DNA of 64,000 bases from Trogon surrucura (GCA_020746105.1 CM036626.1:18403001-18467000); one strand, 5' to 3'; counted from the stretch's first letter, positions 22,117 to 35,485 are shown. A program made the numbers and translations. The notes: generated from the letters alone by a model not told the origin.

Positions 22117-25100
22117 ATGGAGTTGTATTTTTACGCACCTCATCCCATGAAGCATATAAATGAAGAGTATGAACTCCTTTACTGAAACTCAGAATTAAAA
22201 TATTTTCCTTATCCAATTTCCTAATAACCCCTGAAATTACAAAACCAGAGGAAATCCCTGAAGTCCACTTAAACTGCCATTTCTTAGACTTTTTGTTTTC
22301 TTCCTACGTTTACAGGGAGAGGCAATGATTGTTACTTTTACTTGAGGAGTGCGGTTTGGTTAAGTACAGCTGTGTTCACTGTTTTTAAAGTTGTGCAAAA
22401 GCTTGCTCTGACTTTAGGCTTAACAAAGAAGTTACGGTTTGAGCTACATAACATGGGGAATATAACTCTTGAAATGATAGGGCAAGTGTTCTTGACTGTC
22501 ATTAGAATGCTGAATTACAGAAAAGAGCACTCTTGTGAGAGGATGAGTTAGAATTTACTACAGTAAAGGGAAAGTATTTGCTTAAAATTGCACTCCTGTC
22601 TGAAGGTATTTTACCTGCTATTCTTCACGTGTAGGACCTAACATTTCTCTTATTTAAAAAGATGAGGGGAATAGAAGTGCCTGTTTTCTTTGTATTCTAC
22701 AGCACTTTCTGTCTAGCGATTGTCATTTTTTCCCTTCTGCTTTTCAGTAGTTCTGTGAGGGCTTCTCATGAAGGAATTAGAAGGAAAATAATTACAGCAT
22801 AAAAAGAAAAACCCTGTACAACAAATGGGAGGAGGTGCCATGGAAGCTGTGGCACTGGCACAGCTAACGGAGAACACCGGGAGCATCCTTTCCTGCGGTC
22901 ATGGTTTTCCCTCTTAACAGTTTTAAGAATGTATTCCCTAACTTGGTAATGCTAATTACATGAGACACACGCCAAGAATATTGTCAATGAAGAGTACGAA
23001 ACCAGGTGCTATTGATCTGTCTTCCTCTTCAATTGCTGTTTACCGCACGGTAACAAGGATATGCTACCAGCAGCCGTTCTTCCTTCCCCGTGTTGGGACA
23101 CTGCGAGCGCTGCCTCTCACTCCCCTGTTCTGCTTCGCCACAAACCTGGGGCACAGAAATGTTATTTCTGCCTGGCGTTCCTGCTCCTGGAAGTTGAGAG
23201 CTTTATGCTGGGATCATGACAAATAGCCTCAAAGTGAAGGACGACACAAGATGCCTTTGATGTTTATTTAAAATACTTTGTTTAGTTTAGGTTTTGAAAG
23301 TACGATGATCGTCTTACGATATGCACAGACGAGATTATTAAAACGTGCGGTAGCTGAAAGGTGCTTGGGACAAGTCACCAGGGAGTCAAAATTGAGGACA
23401 CTATTAAAGAGCAGCAATAGAAGAGCAGACTCCCAGAGGGAATTTTCGAAGGGTAAGCCCTGAGGGGTGTGTGTAGGTGAGCACCTGAAGAAAACAGCAG
23501 AGAAAATAATCTTACTTTTCAAGACTGTTCAGTAAAAAAAACACAACTGAGCCCTACTTGGAACAGCTCACTTTTCTATCTAATAGGCAAAGTAGGAGAG
23601 GGGTGAGAAGGGTATGAGATACATGAAGCTTTTCTCTAATGAAGGAAAAACTGGTACAGATTGTGTATCCTGTGCACATAAAATACATCTATTAGAGAGA
23701 AATATTTGGGGGTGTGGATGAAGGAAAGGGTATTTCTAAGTTTAAAAAGTAGAATTTCTGAAGAATTGCAGTTTTAGGGGCTTCTAGCCTCTCCAGTCAG
23801 GACTAATGCCCAGTTTCATAAGAAAACAGACTCCGAGAGAAGGTCCTTCTGGCTCGCACATTCCGTTCTCCTTGTGTGGCAGCTCATGAGAGGGAGGGAG
23901 GCGCAGGCCTGGCTGGCATCTCCGGCTGCCAGATAAACAGCCTGTACGTGTGATCAAGTGCCGACAAACTTTTTCCAAAGACTGGAGCGTGACAATGTCT
24001 GCGACACGTCCCTGAGCGTGCCAGGTGAGTGGCACGACGCGACAACCAGCAGCGCTAGAGTCATCCGGGTAGAGGAGGTGTTAAGATAGAGGCTCGGTGT
24101 AAGGGCCGTACGGGCTCGGGCGTAGCGATCTCGCTGCTGCTCTGTGCTCACAGGCGTGACGAACGGAAGCGTCTGTTGTTTGCGCCTCTGTGCTGCAAAT
24201 CCTCATCAACAACTCGTACGTGGTTCTGACTCGGATCCGTTATCTTGCAGCCTTTGCCACCTAAGTGCGAGCCAACATGCAAAGGACAGCGGCAGCCCCG
24301 CGTCTGATTTGATTAAGAAGAAAAGCATTTAAACTTAAGTGTAGATGTTGCTGTCTCTCGCAACTTGCCTTAGTATTTTCTGGTTTTACCTAAAGTTTTA
24401 GTTGCCACTTAAGAAGAACAGTGCATTTCTAGCTACAGAGAAGTTTAAAAATGTGACCCGAATGAACCTTGAAGACTTCAGAGCCAGAAGGCAACAGAAG
24501 GAAAACCTACCGTGCTGTTCAACAAAGTCTAAGATAACGTAAACCTGACATACAACAGGCAAAGCCTTTAGGCTAGCGATACCAAGAACTTGGGAAAACT
24601 ATTAGCTGGCTTTTCTGACCTTTATTTTCAAGTACCAGGGTAGGTGAAATGAGGCTGGATGAGGCGCATGCTGGGCGCTCTGAATTCCTCATCCCTCCGG
24701 TCTCTACAAGCCATGGAAAGCTGCAGAGCAGAAGCTGTGTTGCCCAGACAGTGGCAGCCCTGGTGCGAAGCCTCTGACGTCCGGGAGGCTGCGGTTGTGT
24801 AAGCCGTGATTCAGCAGAACCCTGCATCTACGGGCACATTGAAATGAAGGAGTGGAATTCATTGCAAAACAAAGGCATTATTGCATATAAAATGACTGCA
24901 GATTAAAACTGCTTCTCATGTTTACAGGCGGTGCTACATTACATTTAGAAAGAACTGTGTTATGTTCTCGACAGCTATTAAAATATATGAAGTATATGCT
25001 TTAACATGAAGACTTTTGTTAGTGTCATGTCAACTTGCAGGAAGAATGGGGGAGGTTCCCCCCTGCTGTGCTTTTTCTGAGGGAAAAAAAGAAAAAGCTA

Positions 25101-28100
25101 TAGTTTGAGCTCTCCAAAGTGTTTTATAACAATTATGTAACTTTGAAATTTTTTCCCTGGTTGTTAGAATTATTAATTTATATTTTTATTACAGCTTCCC
25201 AAACCATGTTATATTTTGGGTTTAACCATAGTTGATTCTAATATTAATTTTATATAGAAACCAGTTTTTATTCCTTTTGTATTTCATACTTGTGGCTAAT
25301 TCCTTGTTAATTAGCCTTCACTTATTTTAATAATGGGATGTGTAAATACTTATATAGTCCTTATATCTTAATTTCTCCTTCCTCTCACATATTTTAGTTA
25401 TTCCCAATGGTATAATGTAACCAAACCACCTTTCCTAATGTAACACTGAGTGGTTCATCCTAACGCAAGGGGGAAGCTTTCCTTTAAGTGAATGGAAACT
25501 CCAGCACACGGAACGTGTTGAGACCAAAGGAAAAGAATCCCCTTCCACACTGAGAAGGGAAGAGCCGGGTGCAGCCCCGAGAGCTGTGCCGTTACGTGAG
25601 CCTAAAGCCCTGACCCAGCGAGTGTCTGATGCTCTGAATTTTGCCCGTGTGGTCAGGAGGCTTCTAGGCCGTGCGTAAGGGGGAGCATGTAACCGAGTCC
25701 TGCTGCATCAGTGTCAAATATTCAGGTTTTAAATTTGCAATAATACATTTGAACTTGCTGATGATAGATACATAGGGGCTTTATGCTAAGAGCTGCTGAG
25801 CACCTCCTTTTAGCCCAAAGCCACTTAAAGTGTCAGGCTACCGGCGCACGTTGCACAGCCAAGAACTGCCAGGGTGGGAAGGGTTTGATCGTATCGTTTA
25901 TATAATGGGGGAGTTTTTCTAGGCTACTTGCCTGCAGATTACAAAGTGGACTTGGACAGGTCCGCTATCGTTTCGCTTACAGGTGGAAACTGGAAACTGC
26001 TCTCTGCACGTTTGTGTGTGTGTGCACACAACAGGAGCGTCCGTGTAAAGAATTCTGTACCTTTTCTCTATCATTTAATTGCTCATATAGTTTTATTTGA
26101 CAAGTGCACCAATTGTTTATAGCTCCCAAGGAGGCCTAGCAGTGCATTTCCGTGTTAAGATCCTTTGGCTTGTAGTACAAATAAATGAAGTTTTAAGCAA
26201 ACTCTGTATTTTGGTAGTTTCCTTTTAAATGCGAGATTTGTGTGTGTGTGTGCTGGCTCTGGCTGGGATGGAGTTTAGCATTAGTGATGTTACAGTGTAT
26301 GAATAAAGGGTATGTCTGCATCAAGCAGAGAAAAATGTTACTTTTCTACAACTTTATCACAGTGAGAGAGTATTACATTGGGTATGTCACTGAAAGAGAC
26401 AAATTTAACTTTCCTCAAAGGGCTAATGTGTCATGCTGTACTCCGGTTGTGTTACGGTGACAGTAGATCAGAACTTGCTCTCACAGGAAACTTACGTTTT
26501 ACATTTTACTCTTACTTTCTACTATTTCTCTGATATTTTCTGCCCCTTAGAGGATTTGGACATTTAGCATCATTTCCCTTCCCTTCTTCTTGTATTTAAT
26601 TTTATTTTTTGCACACTCCTGTATGGTCTGTACCCGACAGAAGCTTGTGAGCTCTCTATTCAGCCCGACCAGTTGTCTGCCTAGTGATGAAATTGTTCTC
26701 TCACTTGCTCAGCTGTGTGGTGTGTTGGGTCAGTCACACTCCCTTTGAAGTCAAGAATACAACTCCCGTTGATATTCGTGAGAAAAGGTAAGGGCAGCTG
26801 CAAACCAGCAGTTCTCTGCACACCACCGCTCTGTCTCTGGCCGGGGACGTGTGCAGCTGTGCGGTGCGAGGTTACACCCTCCCGTCGTCACACTGGTCGG
26901 TGATGTCCTCATCCCATTTTTCCACTTGGAACCGTGGCTTCGCTCAGGAGTGCTGCGGGGAGAAGACGCAGTTTTTCCGAGGCACAGGCTGGGCAGAGGT
27001 AGCGCGAGCACGACAGGCAAGAGGACGGGCATTTCTGTTGCTGCTGAATCAGAGGAAGGGACCTGAGCCATCACTGCCCACGCCCCCGTTGCTGGGCTGC
27101 TGGATTCGTGTCCTCGCAGCTCACCTGTTGGAAACAAATCGACTCTCTGGTCACTGAAGCAAGGCCCTGGAGCTGGGGGACCCGCAGCTGGGGGACCTGG
27201 GCACTGGAACAGTCTCTTTCTCCCTGTGAGGCCACGGCTCAGGCTCCAGCAGACATCCTCGTTGCCCTGGTGTGAGGCACAACCCTAAACAGAATTCAGC
27301 TAGGATTTCACATTCATCCTCATAAGTATGATCCTGACAGAGAGAACTTCTCTGCATATTCTTTGACATTCAGAGCTGGGTATGAAGTGCAACTAACAAA
27401 AAAAAAAGAAAAAGGAAGACTTTAATGTGAGACTATATCTTAAAACTTCATCAACTGTAGCACAAACTGTTGATCACTTAATTCCAAATAATTTCCTTCC
27501 CTAGAGTTTCCTGAGAAGCAGGTATCTGTAACTATAAAGGAGCCAATTTTCAAGAGAATGTTTTGCTCCTCAACGTTAGAGGCAGCCAAATACAGCGCTA
27601 GGAAAGAGACGCCGAGTGCCCCCCCCCGGCCATGGGGCACACGGGTACGTGCGTTGTCTCCCGCGGAGGCTGGAAACGTTCCCCCGCCGTGCTCCTGCGG
27701 CAAGAGCGTCTCTGCGCTGGGATCCGCACGGATTACAGCCTCCCAGAGAACCCTCGTTGGCATGAGCTAAAGAATTGCTATTTGTGCTTCAAAAGGAATA
27801 GCAATGTTTGGAAATGTTGCTTTCATTCTGGATCAGAATAAAAAACAAACTGTCAACACTTGCTTTGAAATGAGAATGGAAATCGAGACAAAACACCAAC
27901 ATGAGAATCAGCATTTGAGATTAACAAAGCGCTTTTGTTAATGTTTTCTTTTGAGGTAAAATACTTTGTTTTGACTTTTACATTTCTATAAATGTACCAT
28001 AATTGCTTATGTTGTCTTGCGAAACCTACAGCATAGTCCAACCATGTGTAACAGTGCCTTCGAACTAAAATATTTTGCTCATACGGAAATAATGACATTG

Positions 28101-28640
28101 AAATGACACAACCCCTTTTTACAAGAAAAAAAAAAGTGGCATCAGGTGACCTGTTCCTTGCAGAGCCATCTTTCCCAACTCCTCCTGAAACAGAATTCCC
28201 TGCTCAGTGGTTAGAGCCGTGCAAAGGAGGTGCCTTCTCAGGGTACACACCTCGGGGAAAAAAGATCTCTCCTCCTCGGCGCTTCTAAAGGGCAACTTGT
28301 TTTGAATATTGGAGGCTCCCAGGTGAAAAAATCGAGTCTGGTTTTCATCTGAATGATGCCGCAGTCTGTAGCGCAGTCTACAAGCAGCTTTCTGTCCCTG
28401 GGATGTACTGGGAGGAAGGTGTGAGAAAGCACCTTGGAAAGAAAACTGTGCTGGCATCGGTTTGCCGTGGGCTCCCGGATTAATACAAGAAAATACGTGG
28501 GGACTTGTTGATGTGTGTCAGCGTAGGGATTAGTGGCTTATTTAGTAAAGCCTAGAATGTCACATCTAGCTGTTCCTTTATTATTTATTGCACTGTGTGT
28601 ACTCTTTCAAAATAAAAACCAACTCCCACAAATGCCATTT
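22117..28640 (+). other. GXYLT2 3' UTR and flank, end unresolved
   Basis: No frame here matches a known protein. Poly(A) signal hexamers occur at 22194 (ATTAAA), 26180, 26302, 27837 and 28611 (AATAAA), so the 3' UTR could be about 0.1 kb or as long as 6.5 kb. Two CpG-richer patches are near 24000-24140 and 27605-27740. Open frames in this stretch are short and look incidental. Confidence 0.5.
28611..28616 (+). terminator. Candidate distal poly(A) signal of GXYLT2
   Basis: An AATAAA in an A/T-rich setting followed by a T-rich stretch. It is one of several candidates; proximal ATTAAA at 22194 is the other extreme. Confidence 0.25.
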
Positions 28641-30174
28641 TTCTGCTTTCAGCCTTTTCTGGATTTAAGGCACCACACATGAGCTATTCTGATCTTTTGA
28701 TACTCCCAAGTCTTCTGATCTATTAAAAGCCTGTTAGGAATTTTTAGTCATTTTCTCAGAGGAGGGACGTAATTTGTCACAAAGTGGCTATGAGATGCTT
28801 TAAATTAAAAACAGAGAAACTTTTCCATTCTGAATGGTTCGGAGACACACGATCTTGTAGTGTCCTTTTATTGTACCATACTTGAGTTTCTGCAGCTATA
28901 AATTAAAAACCGAAGCAAATGAACCCCCTATCCTCCTTTTGTAAATCATTTGTTGTGTATCAATGTACAATATTTTTTGAAGACCCAAGGGGGTCTCGAA
29001 ACACAGGATTGTTCTCATTTTCTTATTGTTCTATTAGGGTTCTGCTGCATCTCACTTCCTTGATACTGTAGTCAAATTGCTACAGATTCTTACCAATTGT
29101 GGTTCAAACCAAGTCAAAATACCTCACAAATTGCTGTCACACATCAATGAACGAAATTAAGTCAGGTTAGGTCAAGGATCTCTAGGTACCTAACCTAAGC
29201 TTCATTTCCGAGAGCAAAAGTATCGGCTGGTCCTGCGCCCTCCATCATTTTAATCAGCGTCGGGCCTAGAGGGGCTGGACCGTCTAGAATCCTGTGGAAA
29301 TTTTAAAAGTCTTGCAGCCCTAAATGTCAAGAATCAGGTTTTGCTGTTTGCTGGGGAGTTAAAGGCCTCCCAGAGCAGGGAGAGAGATGAGCCCAGCTGA
29401 GCCCCCAGTGCTGCCCAACCGTATTACCCTCCGTCCCTCGGCTGTCCCTGTGAGCTGCAACTCCTCCCCTCGCACTCGCTGTCCCGGCCGTGCCTGCGAA
29501 CTAACTTTACAGAAAGAATCATCTTCAATGGGATCGACCTGAAGGAAGGAACAGGAAACACGGGAGCGCCCTTTTGGAGTAGAGCGCGTTAATCTCTTAA
29601 ACATCACCAGAATCAGCAAAATATTTTCTGCCCTTTTTTGTTGTTGTTTTTGTCCACAAAGAGCATGACAGGATTATGTTGCTGTCGCGTGGTTTCTAGT
29701 TTGTCCTAACTTCTGTTGGTATTTCAGGAAGATGAGAATGTGGAAGTACATAACAATGCTATGCAAGTGAAACGGTATTTCTGTGTCTTCCGTCAGTGCT
29801 GATAAATATGACGCTAAGTCTTATCAAATCAGTGCTTGACCAGAGCTCCTCAACTGTAAGATCAAGTAAAAAAATTGTAGGCAGGACCTGGTCCTGCTGG
29901 CTTTGAGAACTCTCGAAAAAACCTGTTTTGCAGAAGCTGAAAAGAAATCTGAAACGTAAATCTGAACAATGCTTTGTGCAAGAAGAAAGAATCTGGATTG
30001 TAAAGCGATTTCTCATTGTTCTTTAGTTAAATGTTTTAAACCACCACACCTCCTTTCCTAACGAGGTGACTTTTTTTGTCATCGATTCTCCAAAAATACC
30101 TCACAAGCAGCACCAGGAACTAACACAAAATGAAATCGTACTCCCCGTGTATGTCATTATTACGAGGTGTGCCA

Positions 30175-30285
30175 AATCCGTTACAAAGAAGAGTAGTTAT
30201 CCTTTTGGTTTCATTAACGAAGAAACGCAGGTACAGTTGCCTGACTCATTTGCACAAGATCACACAACAAACCAATGATGAAACT
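30175..30285 (+). mobile_element. Ancient MIR-like SINE tail
   Basis: Blocks in order: TTTCATTAACGAAGAAACGC, AGGTACAG, then GCACAAGATCACACAACAAA, which follow the MIR tail (cattttacagatgaagaaac, then gcccaagatcacacagc) with changes. This is consensus recall only. Confidence 0.45.
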
Positions 30286-30892
30286 ACCTACAAGGGTTTG
30301 TTGGTTTTTTTTTTTCTAGGATTGCATTTGAATGTTTCTTCTTGGAAAGGGAAGGAAAAGATGATTTGCTGTGAATTGAACCATTTTTTTCAGTTAGTTG
30401 AGGGGATGTGGCTTTCAAAAAATGGAAACCTCCTCTGAAAACACATTTGAAACAATCTTTGTCACCGCACAAATATGAGTCACTTGTGTGTTTTCTTTGC
30501 TTTATTTCCACAGAAATAATTGTGGGGTTTATTTTGTTCTTGTTCCGGAGGATATGGTCTAGTTTCCTCAGAAACAGGTATTTGCGTATCTTGAAACATT
30601 TTCCCTGAAACAAAACAAAAACCCTAAAAAACAGTGTTTCCATTAAATCTACACGTCTGTCATTGAATTTCCAGGACCTCTTGGTGTCCAATGTTCATCC
30701 TTTAAAAAATAAAATAATAATTCAATTTCTTTCCTATAGAAACCTAAAATTAGTTTTCAGAGGTATGTTATATGAAAAACTGCTGGTTTTCCCTCTAATA
30801 GGAGGAGAAAGAGAGAGGGGGGCTGGAAAAATGGAAAGCGTTTTCTCTTACTGCTCCTCCAGCAGCAGGAGGGCAGAAGAGACAGGGAATGT

Positions 30893-30953
30893 GGCTTTAT
30901 TTATTGTTTATTATTCATTATTATTTATTATTTATTGTTTGTTATTTATTATG
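30893..30953. repeat. Imperfect (TTTA)n / TTATTTATTG repeat
   Basis: About 60 bp of degenerate TTAT/TTTA units with no other bases except occasional G or C. Confidence 0.75.
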
Positions 30954-32224
30954 TAAGTTGGGGAATCCCATTTTTCAAAAAGGAAAGATTCCCATCTGTC
31001 TGAAATATTTTTTTCAATGCAAACAGAGTTTTTGTAGTCAGCCTGGTAGACTGATGTGCACCTTCGCTATCAGTGAACAATATCGAAAAGAGGACTTTGA
31101 GAAAGCAAGAAATCGGGCAATTTCTGGTGTGTCAGTGCATGCAGGGATTCAAAGGCATCCTGAGCTGTAAAACTGAAACTCCTCAGTGAGATTCAAGCTT
31201 TTCCGCTTCTTGAGCGCTGCTTTCCACCATCTACTACTACCTTCAAAACAGTCTTTTTTTTCCCCCATGACTGTCTGCATTTTGTCGCTTTAATCAAAAC
31301 CTCTTTCACTGCAAAGCGCTTTTTAACCAGCACGTAACCTTTTGTTTGCCTTCCAAAAGTTTGTTGATGCGCTTCTGGTGGATTCCACCGCAACACGAAG
31401 CAAAGATCTTCCTTGAGAGTCACCCCCAACATACTGCAGCGATAAATCATGCAATACACTACAGCTTTGCGAGAAATGCTACACTTCAGAAAATAAAACT
31501 CCACTTTTTTACTTTTTTAAATGAGAAAAAAAAAAGGATCACAATGAAACCAGAGGTGTTTTTCCCTGTCAGGTAAATCCTGCAGAAATTGTCCTGATTA
31601 GCTTGTGTCTCACGTTTAGAGACACGCTCTGAGGGTGGTGGCTCCGTGACTTTCCCCACCCTCGGCGCAGGGTCTGGGTGACAGAGCTGTGCCGAGGAAA
31701 CGGGCAACTTGCAAAAAGCAAAGGTGCCGACAGTCATCGAGCTGCACGCCCGCCCGCAGCACTAGAACCAAACCTCACCTCTTTCTGCGTGTGAAGAAGT
31801 GGCTCCGAAGTATTTAATAAACCGCTTGAGTTTGGTTCATTCTGTTACAAACTGTTAAATTAGTTTTATATTTCCACAAAGAACGTAGTACAAGCATTTA
31901 GGAAAAGCGTTTGTTTCTTTCTTCCTGCAACTTGCTTCTTTAGAGAAGAAATGCTACGTTGTCCCAGTTTCAAACAGTAATTCAAGGTATCTTGGGAATT
32001 ATTTTTCTTTCTTAAAAGAGCAGGCTAGCAACGTAACTTTTCAAATTGACAATTATGGGCTTTATTTTGTTGGTCTGGGTGATACCCGTGAATGGAGAGG
32101 GATGTTGGTTAGGATGATTGAATTCACTCTCCTAGGGGGTTTTAAGTAGGTTGTGTAACTTGCAGACTTTACTAAGCATGTTTATACCTCTCCAGGCTTG
32201 TTTTGGCTGCTGGGATTCTTCAAT

Positions 32225-32242
32225 CATGCTGGGAAATGCAGT
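32225..32242 (+). promoter_or_regulatory. ZNF143/Staf-like motif
   Basis: CATGCTGGGAAATGCAGT matches the ZNF143/Staf-type sequence CATnCTGGGAnnTGTAGT with one change. A related partial copy (GGGGAAATGCAGTCAGC) lies at 32341. Confidence 0.35.
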
Positions 32243-34825
32243 TCCTGAGGAAGAGCTGAAAATTGAGAGCATGTGACCAGCTCTGAGAATTATTGCCAAG
32301 AGCAAGTTGTGCTGGGTGTGGGAGCTAATGGGGTATCTGGGGGGAAATGCAGTCAGCTGGGGTATAGAGGTTATTTAAGAGAAGCTCTGGCCTAGAGAGG
32401 GTCTGGTCTTCACTCTTCCGTTTTGCTGGAGGTTGCAAAGGTAGGCTAACTTTTTTGCTCCTTTAACAGGACTTTGATGCCTCTTTTAAAAGAATGAAGT
32501 GGGCTTCAAGGAGAAGGGCACAAGCCAACCTGTAATCTCAAATGCATTGCCCTTCTTTACCGGCGCGTCTACACGCAGGCCCTGGCGCTTCTGTTTCCAG
32601 CCCAGTACCCGCTGCTTGCTTTGAAACCTTCTCCTGTTCTTTGCCGACTCTTTCCACAACCCAGTTCTTCTGTGACGAAGAGATTTTTCACTTTCTCACT
32701 ATGTGGAGTACCCGCGGATGTTCTGGGGGAGGATGTTGTTAATGCTGCAGAGAGTGGGTTTTTATCTAATTATAAAAGCAAATGAACGTAGTCGCAGTTA
32801 ATAGAGACATCTAATGCTAGAAAAATACTCGGAAGGCTTGAGGCAGCTGGAGTCAAGGTAGCAAAGCTGCAAGGGTAAGGTGGCCAGTAATGAGAATTGT
32901 TGTAGGTGTCCCATGTCTCCATGAGGGGCAAAACACTCAGAAGAAAAACAGCATCTAAATTCACCGTGGTTTTAATGCAGTCTCGTGCACTGGGGTTTGT
33001 TGAGTTTGATTTTGTTGTTGTGGGGGTTTTTTGTTTGGTTTTTTGCTTGTTTTTCCCCTAGAAGTTTGGGCAAGTTGTGTCGTCTTTGTCTCTCTGGCCA
33101 TGTGTTTTGTTAATAGAGTTAATGATGCTGGCTGGCTGCAAGGAAACATGTAACACAAAAGAAAGGTGCAAGAAAGTTAAAAAGTGCCAAGTTGTAAGTA
33201 TTGTTGGGATTTCTCTTGTAATTCATGTTCATTTTTCTTTTAAGAAGCTTAGAATCAATTTGTAGCACGAACCCCAGACAATTCCTTTGTAAAACATTTA
33301 AAACCAGTAGCACTTTAAAGCTGCACGTAAGAAAGCTTCTTGCTATTCATACTTGATCAGCGAGAGTCCCAAAACACTAAATTGGAGGTATTGGTACCTG
33401 CTCTAAACTATTTTTTTGAAGTTTATAAGAATGATGCTTTTCCTAAGCTCCCTGTCATGACGTGGCACAGGAGCACAGCAGCTCTGCCCTCCCTGCAGTT
33501 ACAGCCAAAACCACAGCTCGGCTCTTCACTCGGGCTGGAGAGGTGACTCAGCCCCCTCTTCCTTGACTGGATTGCAGGATTCCAGACATTAAAATTCCTG
33601 TTTGGTCCTGCCAGGTGCCTTGAAGAACAAGGCCTGTCCTGTAGGGTTGGTTTGTTAACCTACGCTGCCGCTTTTCTCTCCTCGTGTTGCCCAGGCAGAG
33701 GGAGAGGGTTGTGGAGGTTCATCAGCTCCCTTTGCCTGACCACTGCCTTCACAAAGAACTCAGAACTTTCTCCAAAAGGTCTCCTTATTTTAACAGAGGT
33801 TTTCACAATAGTGTGAAGCAAGGATTCTGTACAGCATGTCTGTAAATGTGAAACCTTAAATAACACTATAGTATCGTGTAGTCCTCCAACAGACTTGAAA
33901 GGTCCTTGATTTTATAAGTCATACGTTTTTTAAATAGAAGTTGGGGTTTCTGTATGATGCGGTAACCAGCAGAGACCATTACTTGCATATCTCGTGGATC
34001 ACTTCCTGCATGACAAGATCAACACAAGGGGTCAGAGCAAGCAGCTTGCACCAGGGGAATGCTTGCTATGGGTTATCAAGTTCACCTTTTAGCCATTTGT
34101 GATGGTCCACAAATTGTCCCTTCGCTGTGACATGAAGCAGCATTTCTGAGAAACGCAGTTGCGTCGGAGATTTTCTTGCTGTCGAGTTGGCACTTGGAGA
34201 AGGGGAGGAATGAGTACAGCCACTGGCATTACGATCTCTTTAGGGACTCCTCTGCGATGGTATGGCAGAGCCTATGTGTCTGCTCAGCGAGCTGACCGGT
34301 GTGATGAGCCAGGGCTGTGCCCGCAGGAGAGGATGGATGTGTGGCTGTCTGCAAGCACAGGCCTCAGGAGGACACCAGGATATAATTCAGGATACAATTA
34401 CCTAATAGTGAACTGTTGCAGATGTGCCAGCTCACATATGCCTAGAATAAGTTGGTGTTGATGGTTGGCTACCTCGTTTACAACTTGTTTTTGTGCATGT
34501 GTGCTATGTTACCATTTCCCTTTCCTTGCAGGAGCAAGCACCACGTGTGTCTCAGTCCTGCCAAAGAGTTTGGGGAGGAATCAGCCCATACGTGGACGGC
34601 TGGCTCCTGGGCTAGAGCCCCCAGCCTCACCCCTAGCCTCACCTGACCCGTGCCAGGCTCCCTCCTGCCTCGCCTGGGGACCTTGTCCAGAGGGCAGTGA
34701 GAAGAGGCTGCCTGGACTCCACCTCTTCCTCGTTAGAGCTGTAGAGAGGGTGAAGGGCGAGAGAAGGGACCTTCCCCAGGAATACAGGTAGCAGGTGCTG
34801 GGGTGAGAGCAGCCACTGGGCTTCA

Positions 34826-35197
34826 ATCACAGAATGGTTTCAGTTGGAAGGGCCATTAAAGATCATCTAGCTCCAACCCTCCTGCCACAGGCAGGGACAC
34901 CTCCCACCAGACCAGGCTGCTCAAAGTCCTGTCCAACCCGGCCTTGGACACTTCCAGGGAGGGAGAACCCACGGCTCCTCTGGGCAATGCTGCCAGTGTC
35001 TCACCACCCTCACAGTAAAGAACTTCTTCCTAACACCCTGCTCTAGTTTAAAACCATTGCCCCTCATCCCTTGTAAGCAGTCCCTCCTCAGCTTTCCTGT
35101 AGCCCTCTTTAAGCACTGCCAGGTCTGCCCGGAGCCTTCTCTTCTCCAGGCTGAGCAGCCCCAACTCCCTCAGCCTGTCCTCGAGGCTTCTCCAGGT
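34826..35197 (-). mobile_element. CR1 LINE 3' fragment (copy 4)
   Basis: About 370 bp in minus orientation starting AATCACAGAATGGTTTCAG and ending after CTCAGCCTGTCCTCGAGG. It matches copy 3 closely in its inner part (TCTTCTCCAGGCTGAGCAGC), with internal deletions relative to it. The insertion ends about 80 bp before the PPP4R2 CpG island. Confidence 0.9.
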
Positions 35198-35198
35198 G

Positions 35199-35206
35199 TA
35201 TAAAAG
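35199..35206 (+). promoter_or_regulatory. TATA-box-like element
   Basis: TATAAAAG, a consensus TATA box, lies at the edge of CR1 copy 4 and about 580 bp upstream of the PPP4R2 start codon. A donor-like ACAG|GTACGG lies at 35293/35294. Use as a promoter is unproven. Confidence 0.3.
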
Positions 35207-35485
35207 GGTGGAAGAGACAGGTAGAGGGAAGAAATGTGAAGGATAGCTCCTTCTTGAGAATCCAGGGGCGGTGGGCCTATCTGTGCACAAACAGGTACGG
35301 GATTTGAGGGTGAGGGAAGAGCGGCCGCCCTCGGCCTGGAGGGGTGGGAAGGCGCCCCAGCTCCCTGAGAGACAGGGGCGGGAAGGCCCCGCCGCTCAGC
35401 CGGGAGCTCCGCGTTCCCGCCCCCGAGGGCTCAGCGCGGCGGGAGAAGGAGGAGGGCCCGGCCGAGCCGACCTCAGGCCCGCCCG

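Larger units (their letters stand above)
28641..34825. other. Intergenic region between GXYLT2 and PPP4R2
   Basis: About 6 kb without a recognisable gene. It holds a MIR-like relic near 30175-30285, an A/T-rich tetranucleotide-like stretch at 30893-30953 and a promoter-like patch at 32180-32445. Short open frames match nothing I recognise. Confidence 0.5.

Noticed and set aside
26751-27137. 128-aa minus-strand frame in the GXYLT2 flank
   Set aside because: No recognisable domain, no flanking splice signals worth noting, and overlapping plus-strand frames of equal length.
30284-30691. 135-aa minus-strand frame
   Set aside because: A/T-rich Lys/Phe-rich chance frame with no domain; it overlaps a similar plus-strand frame.
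33660-33866. Possible further CR1 relic on the minus strand
   Set aside because: Only a vague resemblance to the CR1 tail (FFVKAVVRQ); too weak to call without an alignment.
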